From contig DAOTTO010000499.1 in assembly GCA_034437895.1 (NCBI GenBank), forward strand, positions 1 through 44,844: 44,844 bases of DNA, written 5' to 3'. The notes beneath the pieces were generated by a model that did no database searches, was not told the origin of the DNA, and worked only from the letters and a program-made list of their open reading frames with translations. The stretch comes from JANRLJ01 sp034437895. GTDB taxonomy: Bacteria; Chloroflexota; Anaerolineae; Aggregatilineales; Phototrophicaceae. Made by a program: the position numbers and the translations under genes. Shown here piece after piece: positions 1-8,500 of the stretch. The first letter of the stretch is position 1. Every line of letters begins with the position of its first letter.

Positions 1-258
1 ACTTCGGGATACCTCACCAGTTCCGAACTCTGCGGTGAGCGATTAAACAGGTGATTGGGAAAAGCCAGTGTCGCTCACGCCAAACCAGTCCGTAACATTG
101 TCTAGGTGAACTTAACCCCACGCAAGCGGAGAAGGCTTTGAGGGAGAGCCAGTAGGTAACTGCAAATCTCCCTTTCCCTTCGGGGATTATCGTCCGCTAC
201 TATTGAAAGGATTAAGGTGCTTACCTCCCTATGCCTAAAGGCAGGGGTATCTCGCACC
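1..258 (+). ncRNA. Structured RNA, 5' end cut by window edge; possible orphan HEARO / IscB omega-RNA
   Basis: There is no credible ORF here, but many short perfect stems occur in order: 3-7 with 23-27; 35-42 with 71-78 (8 bp), enclosing 54-58 with 65-69; 125-130 with 193-198 (6 bp), enclosing 141-147 with 167-173 (7 bp) and a TTCG-capped hairpin 175-186; and 216-220 with 254-258, enclosing hairpin 227-247. Such density suggests a conserved structured RNA. It stops a few bases before the sequence ATGA at 266-269. From memory, HEARO RNAs (the guide-RNA scaffolds of IscB nucleases) sit immediately 5' of ATGA or GTGA, the TAM of some IscBs, and many copies lack a nuclease gene. The segment CCAGTTCCGAACTCTGCGG vaguely resembles known omega-RNA sequence. 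The structure is seen directly; the family is inference. A riboswitch or another leader RNA remains possible. Confidence 0.45.
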
Positions 259-265
259 GATTTCG

Positions 266-1303
266 ATGAAAAAGTTCAATCGCATCACTTTGGTTTTCGT
301 CCTGCTGATGATGGCGGCAGCGCTGCCTGTTGTACGGGCGCAAGACGACGAAGTATTTCGTGTCGCAGTGGTCGCGCCAAGTGCCACCAATGATCTTGCA
401 TTCAGCCAGAGTATGTATGATGCGCTGGTTGCCGTTCAAGAAGAGATGGGCGAAGATGCCTTCCAATTCGATTTTCAGGAAGGTACATTTGTGGTTGACG
501 ATGCAGCCGTCGCACTGCGCGATTGGGCAGCTTCCGGTGAATATGATCTCGTGATTGCACACGGATCACAATATGGCTCAATCATCGAAGAACTCGCACC
601 AGAATTCCCCGATGTCTCGTTTGCTTGGGGAACAGACATGAATACTTTCGATCTCGATAACGTATTTGCCTACACCGTCGCAGCGGAAGAAGGCGGCTTT
701 ATTAATGGTGTGATCGCTGCTGGCCTGACCGAATCCGGCGTGATTGGCGTAGTGGGGCCGATTGAAGTGGGCGATGCTAAATTGTATGTCGATGGCTTTG
801 TGGCGGGTGTGGCGGCTGCTGATCCCGAAATCACGGTCAATGTCACCTATATTCAGTCCTTCAGCGATGTGCCGTTGGCTACAGAAGCCGCCGAAGCACA
901 CATTGCCAATGGCGCAGACGTGCTGACGGGAACCGCGCAGATGGTCGTCGGCCCGATTGCCGTTGCCATTGAAAACGAAGCCTATTGGTTTGGGACACAA
1001 TCCAGCCAAGCAGAATTAGCCGCTACATCAGGTGTGACCTTCCAAGTCTATAAATGGGATGTGGTACTTGCGGAGATGATTACTGCCATCGAAGAGGGAA
1101 CACTCGGCGGTGAAGCCTTCACCCTCACGCTGGAAAATGGTGGCCTTGAAATTGAAGTTAGCGAATTTGCGGAGATGGATGAAGAATTGGTCACGGCATT
1201 GGAAGATGGAATCGAAACCTTAACTGAAGAAATTCTGTCTGGGGACATCGAAATTCTTCCTGAAGAAACACCTTCACCTGAAGCAACAGAATCCGCTGGA
1301 TAA
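266..1303 (+). CDS. BMP-family (PnrA-like) ABC transporter substrate-binding protein
   Basis: This is a secreted periplasmic-binding-type protein of 345 residues, the usual length for the BMP/PnrA family, which binds purine and other nucleosides for ABC import. Residues 1-25 form a signal peptide (KK, hydrophobic stretch, then VRAQD). There is no lipobox cysteine, so it may be cleaved by signal peptidase I rather than lipidated. The mature part has the two-lobe BMP pattern: an early strand FRVAVVAP, a GSQYG loop near residue 96, the SFAWGTD strand, and GVIGVVGPIEVGDAKLYVDGF in the hinge area. The C-terminus is acidic and rich in Glu, Pro and Ser, like a spacer. The next gene is the matching ATPase, and xanthine-dehydrogenase genes follow, which favours a purine ligand. 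No Shine-Dalgarno sequence precedes the ATG, because the structured RNA ends only a few bases upstream. Confidence 0.85.
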   Translation: MKKFNRITLVFVLLMMAAALPVVRAQDDEVFRVAVVAPSATNDLAFSQSMYDALVAVQEEMGEDAFQFDFQEGTFVVDDAAVALRDWAASGEYDLVIAHGSQYGSIIEELAPEFPDVSFAWGTDMNTFDLDNVFAYTVAAEEGGFINGVIAAGLTESGVIGVVGPIEVGDAKLYVDGFVAGVAAADPEITVNVTYIQSFSDVPLATEAAEAHIANGADVLTGTAQMVVGPIAVAIENEAYWFGTQSSQAELAATSGVTFQVYKWDVVLAEMITAIEEGTLGGEAFTLTLENGGLEIEVSEFAEMDEELVTALEDGIETLTEEILSGDIEILPEETPSPEATESAG

Positions 1304-1339
1304 GCAGATTTAAGCCCGCAAGTAGCAACGGGACTATTT

Positions 1340-1377
1340 ATAAAGGGACTCATCCGAATGTGTCCCTTTATTTCTTA
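1340..1377 (+). terminator. Rho-independent-like hairpin after the binding-protein gene
   Basis: A 10-bp perfect stem (1340-1349 with 1362-1371) with a 12-nt loop is followed by TTTCTT. It lies between the binding-protein and ATPase genes. It probably works as a partial terminator that keeps the binding protein more abundant than the ATPase, a common arrangement in ABC operons. Confidence 0.55.
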
Positions 1378-1404
1378 AGTTCAATTAAATTAAATCGATG
1401 GCTT

Positions 1405-2955
1405 ATGACTGAACCACAACCTTCTGAAAAACCACGCATCGGGCATCTCAAAATGCAGGGAATCGTCAAACAGTTTCCCGGTGTGCTTGCCGTCAACCAT
1501 GTTGATTTTGATGTGCGATCTGGCGAAGTCCATGCCCTACTTGGTGAGAATGGCGCGGGTAAATCAACCTTGATGAAGCTGCTTTATGGTCTTTATCAGC
1601 CCGATCAAGGTCAGATTTTATTAGACGACATTGAGGCCAAAATTCGCTCACCGCATGATGCCATTCAACGCGGTATCGGCATGATTCATCAGCATTTTAT
1701 GCTCGTACCTTCATTAACCGTCGCGGAAAACATCGCTCTTGGCATGAAATCATCTCGTGGCCTGCGCCTTGATCTCGATATTGTGTCGCGCCGAGTTAAT
1801 GAACTCTCGGAACAATATAATTTGAAAGTTGCCCCGAACATTCCAATTTGGCAACTTGCTGTTGGGGAACAGCAGCGCGTCGAGATTTTGCGTGCGCTGT
1901 ATAAAGGCGCGGCGCTCATGATCTTGGATGAACCCACTGCTGTGCTTACACCACAAGAAGTGGATGACTTATTCATCATCCTAAAAAAATTGGCGGCTGA
2001 TGGTCAAGCCCTCATTTTTATCTCGCACAAACTCCATGAAGTGCTTGCCATCAGCCAGCGGATTACGGTGCTGCGTGATGGTCAGCGTGTCGATACCATC
2101 CCGACCCATACCGCCAACAAGCTCAAACTGGCGGAAATGATGGTGGGACGTGCTGTCGTTTTGGAATATCAACGTTCTCCTATTGTAAAAAATACAGAAC
2201 GCCTCAAACTTACCGATGTGACAGCGCGAAGTGATCGCGGGGATGAAGGCTTAAAGCGTGTATCTCTTACACTATACGGCGGCGAAATCGTGGGCGTGGC
2301 GGGTGTCTCCGGCAACGGACAGCATGAATTAGCACAAATTATCGCTGGTTTGCGACCAATCACCGCCGGGAAAATTGAAGTTGCCGGTAATGAGGTAACG
2401 GGGAAATCCCCTGCTGCGCTGAATGCACTTGGTATTTCTTACATCCCCGAAGAACGCATGGTCGATGGTGTAATTAAAGATTTCACTGTTGCCGAGAATC
2501 TTGTTTTACAAGATCACGGACGCACCCCATTTAAACGTGCAGGTATCTTCCTCAATTTTGGTATTATCGCTAAGGCCTGTAAGGATGCAATTCAGGCTTA
2601 CGAAATTAAAACCCCTTCACCAGATACTCCCATTAAAAATTTATCGGGTGGCAATATTCAAAAATTGATTCTCGCACGAGAATTATCTCGTCAGCCCAAA
2701 GTCCTTATCGCTGCCCAGCCAACACGCGGAGTAGATATTGGCGCGACAGAATATATTCATCACCGTCTGCTGGAAGAACGCAGTAAAGGGACAGCCATTT
2801 TGCTCATTTCCGAAGATTTGGACGAAATTTTAGCCCTATCTGATCGAATTATCGTGATGTATGAGGGGCGTATTGTTGGGGAAGTTCCGCGTGAGCAAGT
2901 TGATATTCAACAGCTTGGCGCGATGATGGCTGGCGCTACGCTTAGTTCAGGATGA
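1405..2955 (+). CDS. ABC transporter ATP-binding protein, double-domain (BMP/sugar type)
   Basis: This is a duplicated ABC ATPase of about 516 residues, of the type that energises BMP-family nucleoside importers (NupO/YufO-like) and sugar importers. Domain 1 has Walker A GENGAGKST, a signature-like LAVGEQQRVEI and Walker B LMILDEPTAVLTPQE. Domain 2 has the degenerate P-loop usual for this class (GVSGNGQHELAQ), the signature LSGGNIQKLILARE, and a Walker B region where AAQPTRGVD replaces the normal DEP. One site is therefore probably catalytic and one weak, as in RbsA-like proteins. The ATG at 1405 was chosen because the longer GTG start at 1360 falls in the loop of the terminator hairpin and adds a non-conserved leader. 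No good ribosome-binding site is visible. The permease genes that should follow are absent; xanthine dehydrogenase genes come next. Confidence 0.9.
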   Translation: MTEPQPSEKPRIGHLKMQGIVKQFPGVLAVNHVDFDVRSGEVHALLGENGAGKSTLMKLLYGLYQPDQGQILLDDIEAKIRSPHDAIQRGIGMIHQHFMLVPSLTVAENIALGMKSSRGLRLDLDIVSRRVNELSEQYNLKVAPNIPIWQLAVGEQQRVEILRALYKGAALMILDEPTAVLTPQEVDDLFIILKKLAADGQALIFISHKLHEVLAISQRITVLRDGQRVDTIPTHTANKLKLAEMMVGRAVVLEYQRSPIVKNTERLKLTDVTARSDRGDEGLKRVSLTLYGGEIVGVAGVSGNGQHELAQIIAGLRPITAGKIEVAGNEVTGKSPAALNALGISYIPEERMVDGVIKDFTVAENLVLQDHGRTPFKRAGIFLNFGIIAKACKDAIQAYEIKTPSPDTPIKNLSGGNIQKLILARELSRQPKVLIAAQPTRGVDIGATEYIHHRLLEERSKGTAILLISEDLDEILALSDRIIVMYEGRIVGEVPREQVDIQQLGAMMAGATLSSG

Positions 2956-3108
2956 AAAGCAGGTCATTTCGCGTTACAATAGAAGGATCGTTTACTTTTA
3001 GCCACAGGTCGTCTTTATAGGCGGCGATGAGAAATTGCCTCTGCTGTTTCCCGTCGAAAAGTGCCTCGTAGCTTGCCTAAAGATAACTTTTTTAGATTAA
3101 GGTAGGTT

Positions 3109-4020
3109 ATGAAACTCTGGAATCACTACCACACGCCCACTACTACTGAGGAAGCGATTGAACTGCTCATCCGTTACGCGGGACAAGCACGAGTCATCGC
3201 GGGGGGGACAGATTTATTGGTCGAGATGCGAGCAAATGGGGAGCAGCCCCAAGAAGCGCTGATCGACATTACACGTATTCCCGACCTCCGCACCATCCAA
3301 GAAGAAGGCGATTTCATCACGATTGGCGCGGGTGTGACGCATACGCAAATTGTAAAATCGGCGATGCTGGCAAACGTCACAACTTGCTTGGTCGAAAGCT
3401 GCGGCGTAGTCGGGGGTCCACAAGTGCGGAATGTTGCCACCCTCGGCGGCAATGTCGCCCATGCCCTTCCCGCTGGCGATGGCACAACCTCACTGGTCGC
3501 TTTAGATGCCGAAGCTGAAATTTTCCATAACGGAGAGCGAAGCTGGTCGCCCATTACGGCCTTATTTTTGGGGCCAGGGAAATCCCTTTTGAACCCGCGC
3601 CATGATTTGCTCATCCATTTTCGCTTCCGCCGTTGTATGGCACAAGAGGCAACCGCGTTCAGCCGGATTATGCGTCCACAAGGGGTCGCGTTGCCTGTAT
3701 TAGGGTGTGCGGTTTGGGTGCGCTTGGATGACTCCGGTCAGCATTATGAGGCCGCACGGATTTCTATCGCGCCGATTGGCCCAACCCCCCAACGCGCCGA
3801 AGAAATTGAAAATGCCCTTATCGGGCAACCTACGACGGAAGCCACCACTGAGTCTGTAATTGAGCTGGCGCAAGAGGTACTCCATCCGCGCACGAGCAAA
3901 TATCGCGCAACAGCAGACTATCGCACAGAAATGATGGGTGTGCTGCTGACGCGCACCTTAACCCGCGCTGTTGACCGCGCAAAAACTGGTAAAGCGATAC
4001 CCGAAGGCGTAGGGATGTAA
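3109..4020 (+). CDS. Xanthine dehydrogenase family protein, FAD-binding subunit
   Basis: This is the medium, FAD-carrying subunit (303 residues) of a molybdenum hydroxylase. It takes electrons from the 2Fe-2S centres and passes them to NAD or another acceptor. It shows the two FAD-contact motifs of the CoxM/XdhA-FAD family: AGGTDLLVEM near residue 31 and TLGGNVAHALPAGDG near residue 112. A CO-dehydrogenase-type C-terminal domain follows (from about residue 190, with ARISIAPIGPTPQRAEE). A clear AGGTAGG ribosome-binding site precedes the ATG. The gene ends one base before the fused Fe-S/Mo subunit, so the two are certainly co-transcribed. Position after a BMP importer supports purine oxidation. 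The substrate is inferred. Confidence 0.88.
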   Translation: MKLWNHYHTPTTTEEAIELLIRYAGQARVIAGGTDLLVEMRANGEQPQEALIDITRIPDLRTIQEEGDFITIGAGVTHTQIVKSAMLANVTTCLVESCGVVGGPQVRNVATLGGNVAHALPAGDGTTSLVALDAEAEIFHNGERSWSPITALFLGPGKSLLNPRHDLLIHFRFRRCMAQEATAFSRIMRPQGVALPVLGCAVWVRLDDSGQHYEAARISIAPIGPTPQRAEEIENALIGQPTTEATTESVIELAQEVLHPRTSKYRATADYRTEMMGVLLTRTLTRAVDRAKTGKAIPEGVGM

Positions 4021-4021
4021 A

Positions 4022-6841
4022 GTGATAAACATGAGCAAATTAGACATAACGATTAATGGAACCCCACATTCGATAGATGTACCGGAATCGCGCACATTAG
4101 CCCAATTCTTGCGGCTTGATCTTGGCTTGACCGGCACGAAGATTGGCTGCGAAGAGGCCGAATGTGGCATTTGTACAGTCTTAGTCGATAGCATACCCGT
4201 CGATTCGTGTATTTATCCCGTTTTTAAGGCACAAGGATGCAGCATCACGACAATTGAAGGGCTGGCGCAAGGCGAAACGCTTCATCCCTTGCAAAGCAAT
4301 TTTATCCGACATGGGGCGGTGCAGTGCGGTTTTTGTACACCGGGGCTAATCATGACATCGGCTGCCCTGCTGGAAGAAAATACCGACCCCAGCGAAAAAG
4401 ACATCAAGATCGCGCTCAAGGATACTTACTGCCGCTGCACAGGCTATACCAGCGTCATACTGGCGATTCAATCCGCAGCGCAAGAAAAACGCGGCGAGAA
4501 TCCGCTACCCGTAAATGATCCCAAAGTCGATGAGCCAATGGAGGTCATCAGCCGTTCTGTACCGCCCATTGAAGTGACCGAAAAAGTCACTGGACGGGCG
4601 AAATTCACCGACGATTTTGTGTTTCCACAAATGTTGTTTGCGCGGACGCTGCGTTCCCCCTATCCTCATGCCCGAATTTTGAGCATCAACACCGAAAAAG
4701 CGAAAGCACTACCCGGCATTCATACCGTTTTGACACACGTTGATGTCCCCGGCGAAAATTTACATGGCTTGGTTTACCGCGATTGGCCTGTACTATGTCA
4801 TGATGTCGTGCGCTACGTGGGCGATGCTGTAGCAATTATCGCGGGCGAGACTGACGACATCGTCGCCGAAGCGCTTAAACTGATTGAAGTCGATTATGAG
4901 CCGCTGACTGTCGTCGCCGATCCTGAATTTGCTCATACGCCAGAAGCCCCTGTTTTGCACTCCAATCATCCAACAGGCAATCTCCTCAAGCATATCAAAG
5001 TTCGGCATGGCGATATCGAACAAGGCTTCGTGGATGCGGATGTTATTATCGAGCGTGAGTATCGTACTCCGACGACTGAACACGCCTTCCTTGAGCCAGA
5101 GTGCGCGATTGGCGTTCCGGCGGGTTATCCCGATCACGATAAATTGACGATTTATGTCGGCTCACAAATTCCCTATCAGGATCGCAATCAAATCGCGCAA
5201 TCGATGAAGCTGCCTGAAGAAGCGGTGCGCGTCATCGGCACCTTAATCGGTGGCGGATTCGGCGGCAAGGAAGACATCGCCGGACAGATTCACGTCGCGA
5301 TGCTGGCAACCGTCACCGGGCGACCCGTCAAGATGCTCTACACACGGCAAGAATCGCTGATCTTCCACCCCAAGCGCCACGCCACGATTATTCGCATTAA
5401 AACAGGTGCGAAGAAAGATGGCAAACTTACGGCAGTTGAGGCGACACTCTATGGCGATGGCGGCGCGTATGCCTCGCTTTCGGATAAAGTCATGACCCGC
5501 GCCACCACCCACGCGACAGGGCCGTATGAAGTGCCTAACGCCAAAATTGATTGCTTCGCCATGTACACCAACAACGTGCCATCAGGGGCGTTTCGCGGTT
5601 TTGGGGTAACGCAATCGGCCTTCGCGGTTGAGCAGAATATGGATTTATTGGCGGAAGCGCTGGCAATCGATCCCATTGAATTACGGCTGATGAACGCGCA
5701 AAAAGTCGGTGTGACCACGGCAACGGGTCAGCTTCTGCGTGAATCGGTTGGCCTTATCGAAACGATCAATGATGTGCAAGCCGATATGCTGCACACGCAA
5801 AACGGGCATGGCTTCAAATGGGCATGGCGCGAGGGAAACAAGGCCTATGGATGGGGAATCGCCTGCGCTTATAAGAATACCGGTCTAGGCGGTGGCGCAC
5901 CGGATAAATCCGAGGCCGAAATCGAAGCCTACGAAGACGGGACGATTCAAGTCCGTACCGCCGCCGCCGATATGGGGCAAGGCATCGCGCATGTGGTCGC
6001 GCAGTGTGCGGCGGAGGAAATGCACATCGCCTATGATCGGGTTAAAGTGCTGCTGTGCGACACGGATTTAACCCCCAACGGCGGCCCAACAACGGCATCA
6101 CGTCAAACGTTTATGACGGGAAATGCAGCACGCGGCGCAGCAATTGCCCTAAGAGAAGCCCTCAGCCGTTCCGCCGCCGAAATGATGGATGTCGCGCCAG
6201 AAAAAATCCGTTATGAAGAAGGCTTGATGCGCTATAACGGCGATAAAGTGGAACTCGGTCAAGTCGTCAAGTGGATGAAATCCAACGGCTTAACCCCGCG
6301 CACCAAACACGAGTATTGGGCCCCAAAAACACAACCACTCGGCACAGGTGGCGATATGCACTTTGCCTTTAGCTACGCCACACAAGCCACATTAGTTGAA
6401 GTTGATTTGGATACAGGCGAAGTCCATGTGTTAAAAGTGCTTTCCAGCACCGACATTGGACGAGCGATTAACCCGCTGATGTTGCAAGGCCAAATCGAAG
6501 GCGGAATCATCATGGCGATGGGCAATTGTCTGACTGAATCGTTCATTATTGAGGACGGTGTACCTTGGTCGCGACTGCTGGCACGTTACAAAATGCCGAG
6601 CATCAAGCACACGCCGGAAATCATCTCGCGCTTGGTCGAAAATCGTTCGTCTGATGGACCTTACGGGGCAAAAGGCGTGGGGGAAATCCCATCCATCAAT
6701 ACCACTCCAGCGATTGCAAATGCCATTTATAATGCAACTGGGGTGCGAGTTTTCTCTATTCCGGTCGATCAAGATGCGCTGTTACTGGCGATGAAAAATG
6801 GAGAAAAAGAAGTCCATCGCGCTTGGCATGACGTGAAATAA
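4022..6841 (+). CDS. Xanthine dehydrogenase-type hydroxylase, fused 2Fe-2S and molybdopterin subunit
   Basis: This is a 939-residue fusion of the small and large subunits of a molybdenum hydroxylase. Residues 1-150 carry the plant-type 2Fe-2S cluster (C43, C48, C51, C63) and the second cluster (C102, C105, C137, C139; QCGFCTPG and YCRCTGY). From about 175 the Mo domains follow, with GGGFGGKE, GAFRGFG (R about 525) and GAKGVGE (E about 888, the general base). The AFRGFG loop is the xanthine-dehydrogenase/aldehyde-oxidase form and differs from the CO-dehydrogenase loops. Together with the FAD subunit it should hydroxylate a purine or similar heterocycle in the cytoplasm. The GTG at 4022 has AGGG about eight bases upstream; the ATG at 4031 is the alternative. 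Maturation factors are not next to it but exist in the cox operon at 8501-10548. Confidence 0.9.
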   Translation: MINMSKLDITINGTPHSIDVPESRTLAQFLRLDLGLTGTKIGCEEAECGICTVLVDSIPVDSCIYPVFKAQGCSITTIEGLAQGETLHPLQSNFIRHGAVQCGFCTPGLIMTSAALLEENTDPSEKDIKIALKDTYCRCTGYTSVILAIQSAAQEKRGENPLPVNDPKVDEPMEVISRSVPPIEVTEKVTGRAKFTDDFVFPQMLFARTLRSPYPHARILSINTEKAKALPGIHTVLTHVDVPGENLHGLVYRDWPVLCHDVVRYVGDAVAIIAGETDDIVAEALKLIEVDYEPLTVVADPEFAHTPEAPVLHSNHPTGNLLKHIKVRHGDIEQGFVDADVIIEREYRTPTTEHAFLEPECAIGVPAGYPDHDKLTIYVGSQIPYQDRNQIAQSMKLPEEAVRVIGTLIGGGFGGKEDIAGQIHVAMLATVTGRPVKMLYTRQESLIFHPKRHATIIRIKTGAKKDGKLTAVEATLYGDGGAYASLSDKVMTRATTHATGPYEVPNAKIDCFAMYTNNVPSGAFRGFGVTQSAFAVEQNMDLLAEALAIDPIELRLMNAQKVGVTTATGQLLRESVGLIETINDVQADMLHTQNGHGFKWAWREGNKAYGWGIACAYKNTGLGGGAPDKSEAEIEAYEDGTIQVRTAAADMGQGIAHVVAQCAAEEMHIAYDRVKVLLCDTDLTPNGGPTTASRQTFMTGNAARGAAIALREALSRSAAEMMDVAPEKIRYEEGLMRYNGDKVELGQVVKWMKSNGLTPRTKHEYWAPKTQPLGTGGDMHFAFSYATQATLVEVDLDTGEVHVLKVLSSTDIGRAINPLMLQGQIEGGIIMAMGNCLTESFIIEDGVPWSRLLARYKMPSIKHTPEIISRLVENRSSDGPYGAKGVGEIPSINTTPAIANAIYNATGVRVFSIPVDQDALLLAMKNGEKEVHRAWHDVK

Positions 6842-6858
6842 GCTAAACACGTTTGTGG

Positions 6859-6886
6859 GAGGGAACGGCTCATTGATCGTTCCCTT
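6859..6886. terminator. Bidirectional terminator hairpin between convergent genes
   Basis: An 8-bp perfect stem (6860-6867 with 6878-6885) and a 10-nt loop lie between the end of the xanthine-dehydrogenase operon and the end of the convergent glycosyltransferase gene. The stem is followed by TTT only, so the terminator is plausible but weak. Confidence 0.5.
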
Positions 6887-6898
6887 TCGCCAAATCGT

Positions 6899-8386
6899 TT
6901 ACACTTGCTCAACTTGCGCTTCTTGCTGCGCTTTAAAAGTGGGCGCGGGCTGCCTTAACTGAATCCACTCGAACAAACTCCACACCACAATCGCACCGAA
7001 ACCATAAGTTTGCGCGAACAAAAACGGCGCAATCCCCGGCAGCATCCGCAGCGCAATTAATCCAGCAACAGCCGTATACACTGCCAACGCAGCTTCCACA
7101 AAAATTGTCCAATCAGGACGCAAGGCATACTTGCTATCTTGCCAGGCCTGCGTCGAAAATTTAGGTGTGCGCTTAAATACACTTGGGCGACGAAGGAACG
7201 CTTCAAATACAGAGATGGTGTTACTGAACATCACACCGCTGCCAATGGCGATCAAGAAAGGAAATGCCAGCATGCGGCGCGGCCAATTGCGATACAAGGA
7301 ACGTTGGCTCACCAAATACATAACTGGTGCAGCCAGCCCCGCGAACCCTAAAAATGGCAGCGGCAACTTTTCTAATACGCCGCTGACCATCAAAATCGGT
7401 GTGAGCAGCGTCATCGTCAATAAAAATGGCTGTGGCATGTATTGGCACAAATGGAGCGTTCCCATCAATTTCTGCTGGATAGTGAGCCGCTTGCTGCCCC
7501 ACACCTTACTTAGCAAGCGCAGCAAGTTTTGGGTCGTCCCTTTGGCCCAACGTGCCTGCTGACGTTTGTAGGCGGCAACTTGTGGCGGAAGTTCAGCCGG
7601 AACCTCGACATGTGGCAGATAAAGATACTTCCAACCGCACATCTGCGCCCGATAACTTAAATCCAAATCCTCCGAAACGGTTTCATGCGACCACCCGCCT
7701 GCATCTTCAATCGCAGCCCGCCGCCAAAGACCGCCCGTGCCATTAAACCCAATCAGCAGTCCACCACGATTCCGTGCCGTTTGCTCGACAATAAAATGGG
7801 CATCAATGCTCATGGATTGGCTGCGTGTAATCAAGTTTTGTTCCGCGTTAAGATGGCTCCATCGGCACTGCACAATCCCAAGATGAGGATTGGTCATAAA
7901 GTAAGGCACGGTTAAACGCAGAAAATCCGGACTAGGGACGAAATCCGCGTCAAAAATAGCAACAATTTCATCATTACTCTGTGTCAGGCCATACTCTAAC
8001 GCGCCGGCTTTATAGCCCTTACGTTCCGGGCGACGAATATGCTGAATATTCATGCCTAAATTGGCGTAATAGGCCACCCATCGAGCGACAATATCTTTCG
8101 TTTCATCGTCAGAATCATCCAAGACCTGAATATGCAAACGGCTGCGGGGATAATCAAGACCAATAATGGCAGCCAACAGCCGTTCAACAACGGCGGATTC
8201 ATTGTATAAGGGCAGTTGAACGGTCACGCTTGGTAATTGGGAGTCTTCAATCTGCGGTAAGGGCGTTTGTTCGTTGCGATGCCACCACCAAAGCGCTAAA
8301 AAGATAAAAATGCTGCTGGAAAAAACCGCCAGAAAAGCAGCGGCAATCACATAGATCACCGTAAGTAACCCAATGATCGGACTCAT
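6899..8386 (-). CDS. Membrane glycosyltransferase, family 2, QxxRW type (cellulose/mannan synthase-like)
   Basis: This is an inner-membrane glycosyltransferase of 495 residues. It has an N-terminal transmembrane helix (about 5-35), a GT-A catalytic domain (about 50-290) and several C-terminal helices (about 310-480). The catalytic set of processive GT2 enzymes is complete: DDSDDET, the metal-binding DADF, SEDLDLSYR (the TED-equivalent acid) and QQARW. It probably polymerises or transfers a sugar from a nucleotide donor to a glycan or lipid at the membrane; closest by pattern to CslA-like mannan or cellulose synthases. AAAGGA lies close upstream of the ATG. It is downstream of the cox operon in the same direction, but a hairpin at 8401-8433 separates them, so it may have its own promoter. 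No partner glycan genes are nearby. Confidence 0.88.
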   Translation of the reverse strand: MSPIIGLLTVIYVIAAAFLAVFSSSIFIFLALWWWHRNEQTPLPQIEDSQLPSVTVQLPLYNESAVVERLLAAIIGLDYPRSRLHIQVLDDSDDETKDIVARWVAYYANLGMNIQHIRRPERKGYKAGALEYGLTQSNDEIVAIFDADFVPSPDFLRLTVPYFMTNPHLGIVQCRWSHLNAEQNLITRSQSMSIDAHFIVEQTARNRGGLLIGFNGTGGLWRRAAIEDAGGWSHETVSEDLDLSYRAQMCGWKYLYLPHVEVPAELPPQVAAYKRQQARWAKGTTQNLLRLLSKVWGSKRLTIQQKLMGTLHLCQYMPQPFLLTMTLLTPILMVSGVLEKLPLPFLGFAGLAAPVMYLVSQRSLYRNWPRRMLAFPFLIAIGSGVMFSNTISVFEAFLRRPSVFKRTPKFSTQAWQDSKYALRPDWTIFVEAALAVYTAVAGLIALRMLPGIAPFLFAQTYGFGAIVVWSLFEWIQLRQPAPTFKAQQEAQVEQV

Positions 8387-8400
8387 ATTTTTCCTTTAAC

Positions 8401-8433
8401 GCAGGAAACCCGCCTAGATCAAATTGGGGCGGG
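8401..8433 (-). terminator. Terminator-like hairpin downstream of the cox operon
   Basis: A 6-bp GC-only stem (8409-8414 with 8428-8433) is followed, on the minus strand, by TTTCC. It sits between the end of the molybdopterin-binding gene and the start of the glycosyltransferase gene and may end cox-operon transcription. Confidence 0.4.
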
Positions 8434-8500
8434 AGTGAACCTAAGTATAAGTTAAGGTCGGGTTAAGAGAAAGGGTGTGGGCATAAGGTCTCAACGAGTT

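Noticed and set aside
1..20. Similarity of the first bases (GGATACCT) to the B12 box of cobalamin riboswitches
   Set aside because: Only a short match is present, the remaining cobalamin riboswitch core is outside the window, and no cobalamin-related gene is near.
1360..1404. Longer GTG start for the double ABC ATPase
   Set aside because: The codon is in the loop of the terminator hairpin and the added residues do not resemble the family.
2956..3108. Possible Moco or purine riboswitch before the xanthine dehydrogenase genes
   Set aside because: Only short stems such as AGGC/GCCT with G-U pairs are seen and no known core motif could be recognised.
5243..5718. Long open frames on the opposite strand of the xanthine dehydrogenase gene and similar antisense frames elsewhere
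   Set aside because: They lie inside strongly conserved genes, have no ribosome-binding sites and no recognisable protein features.
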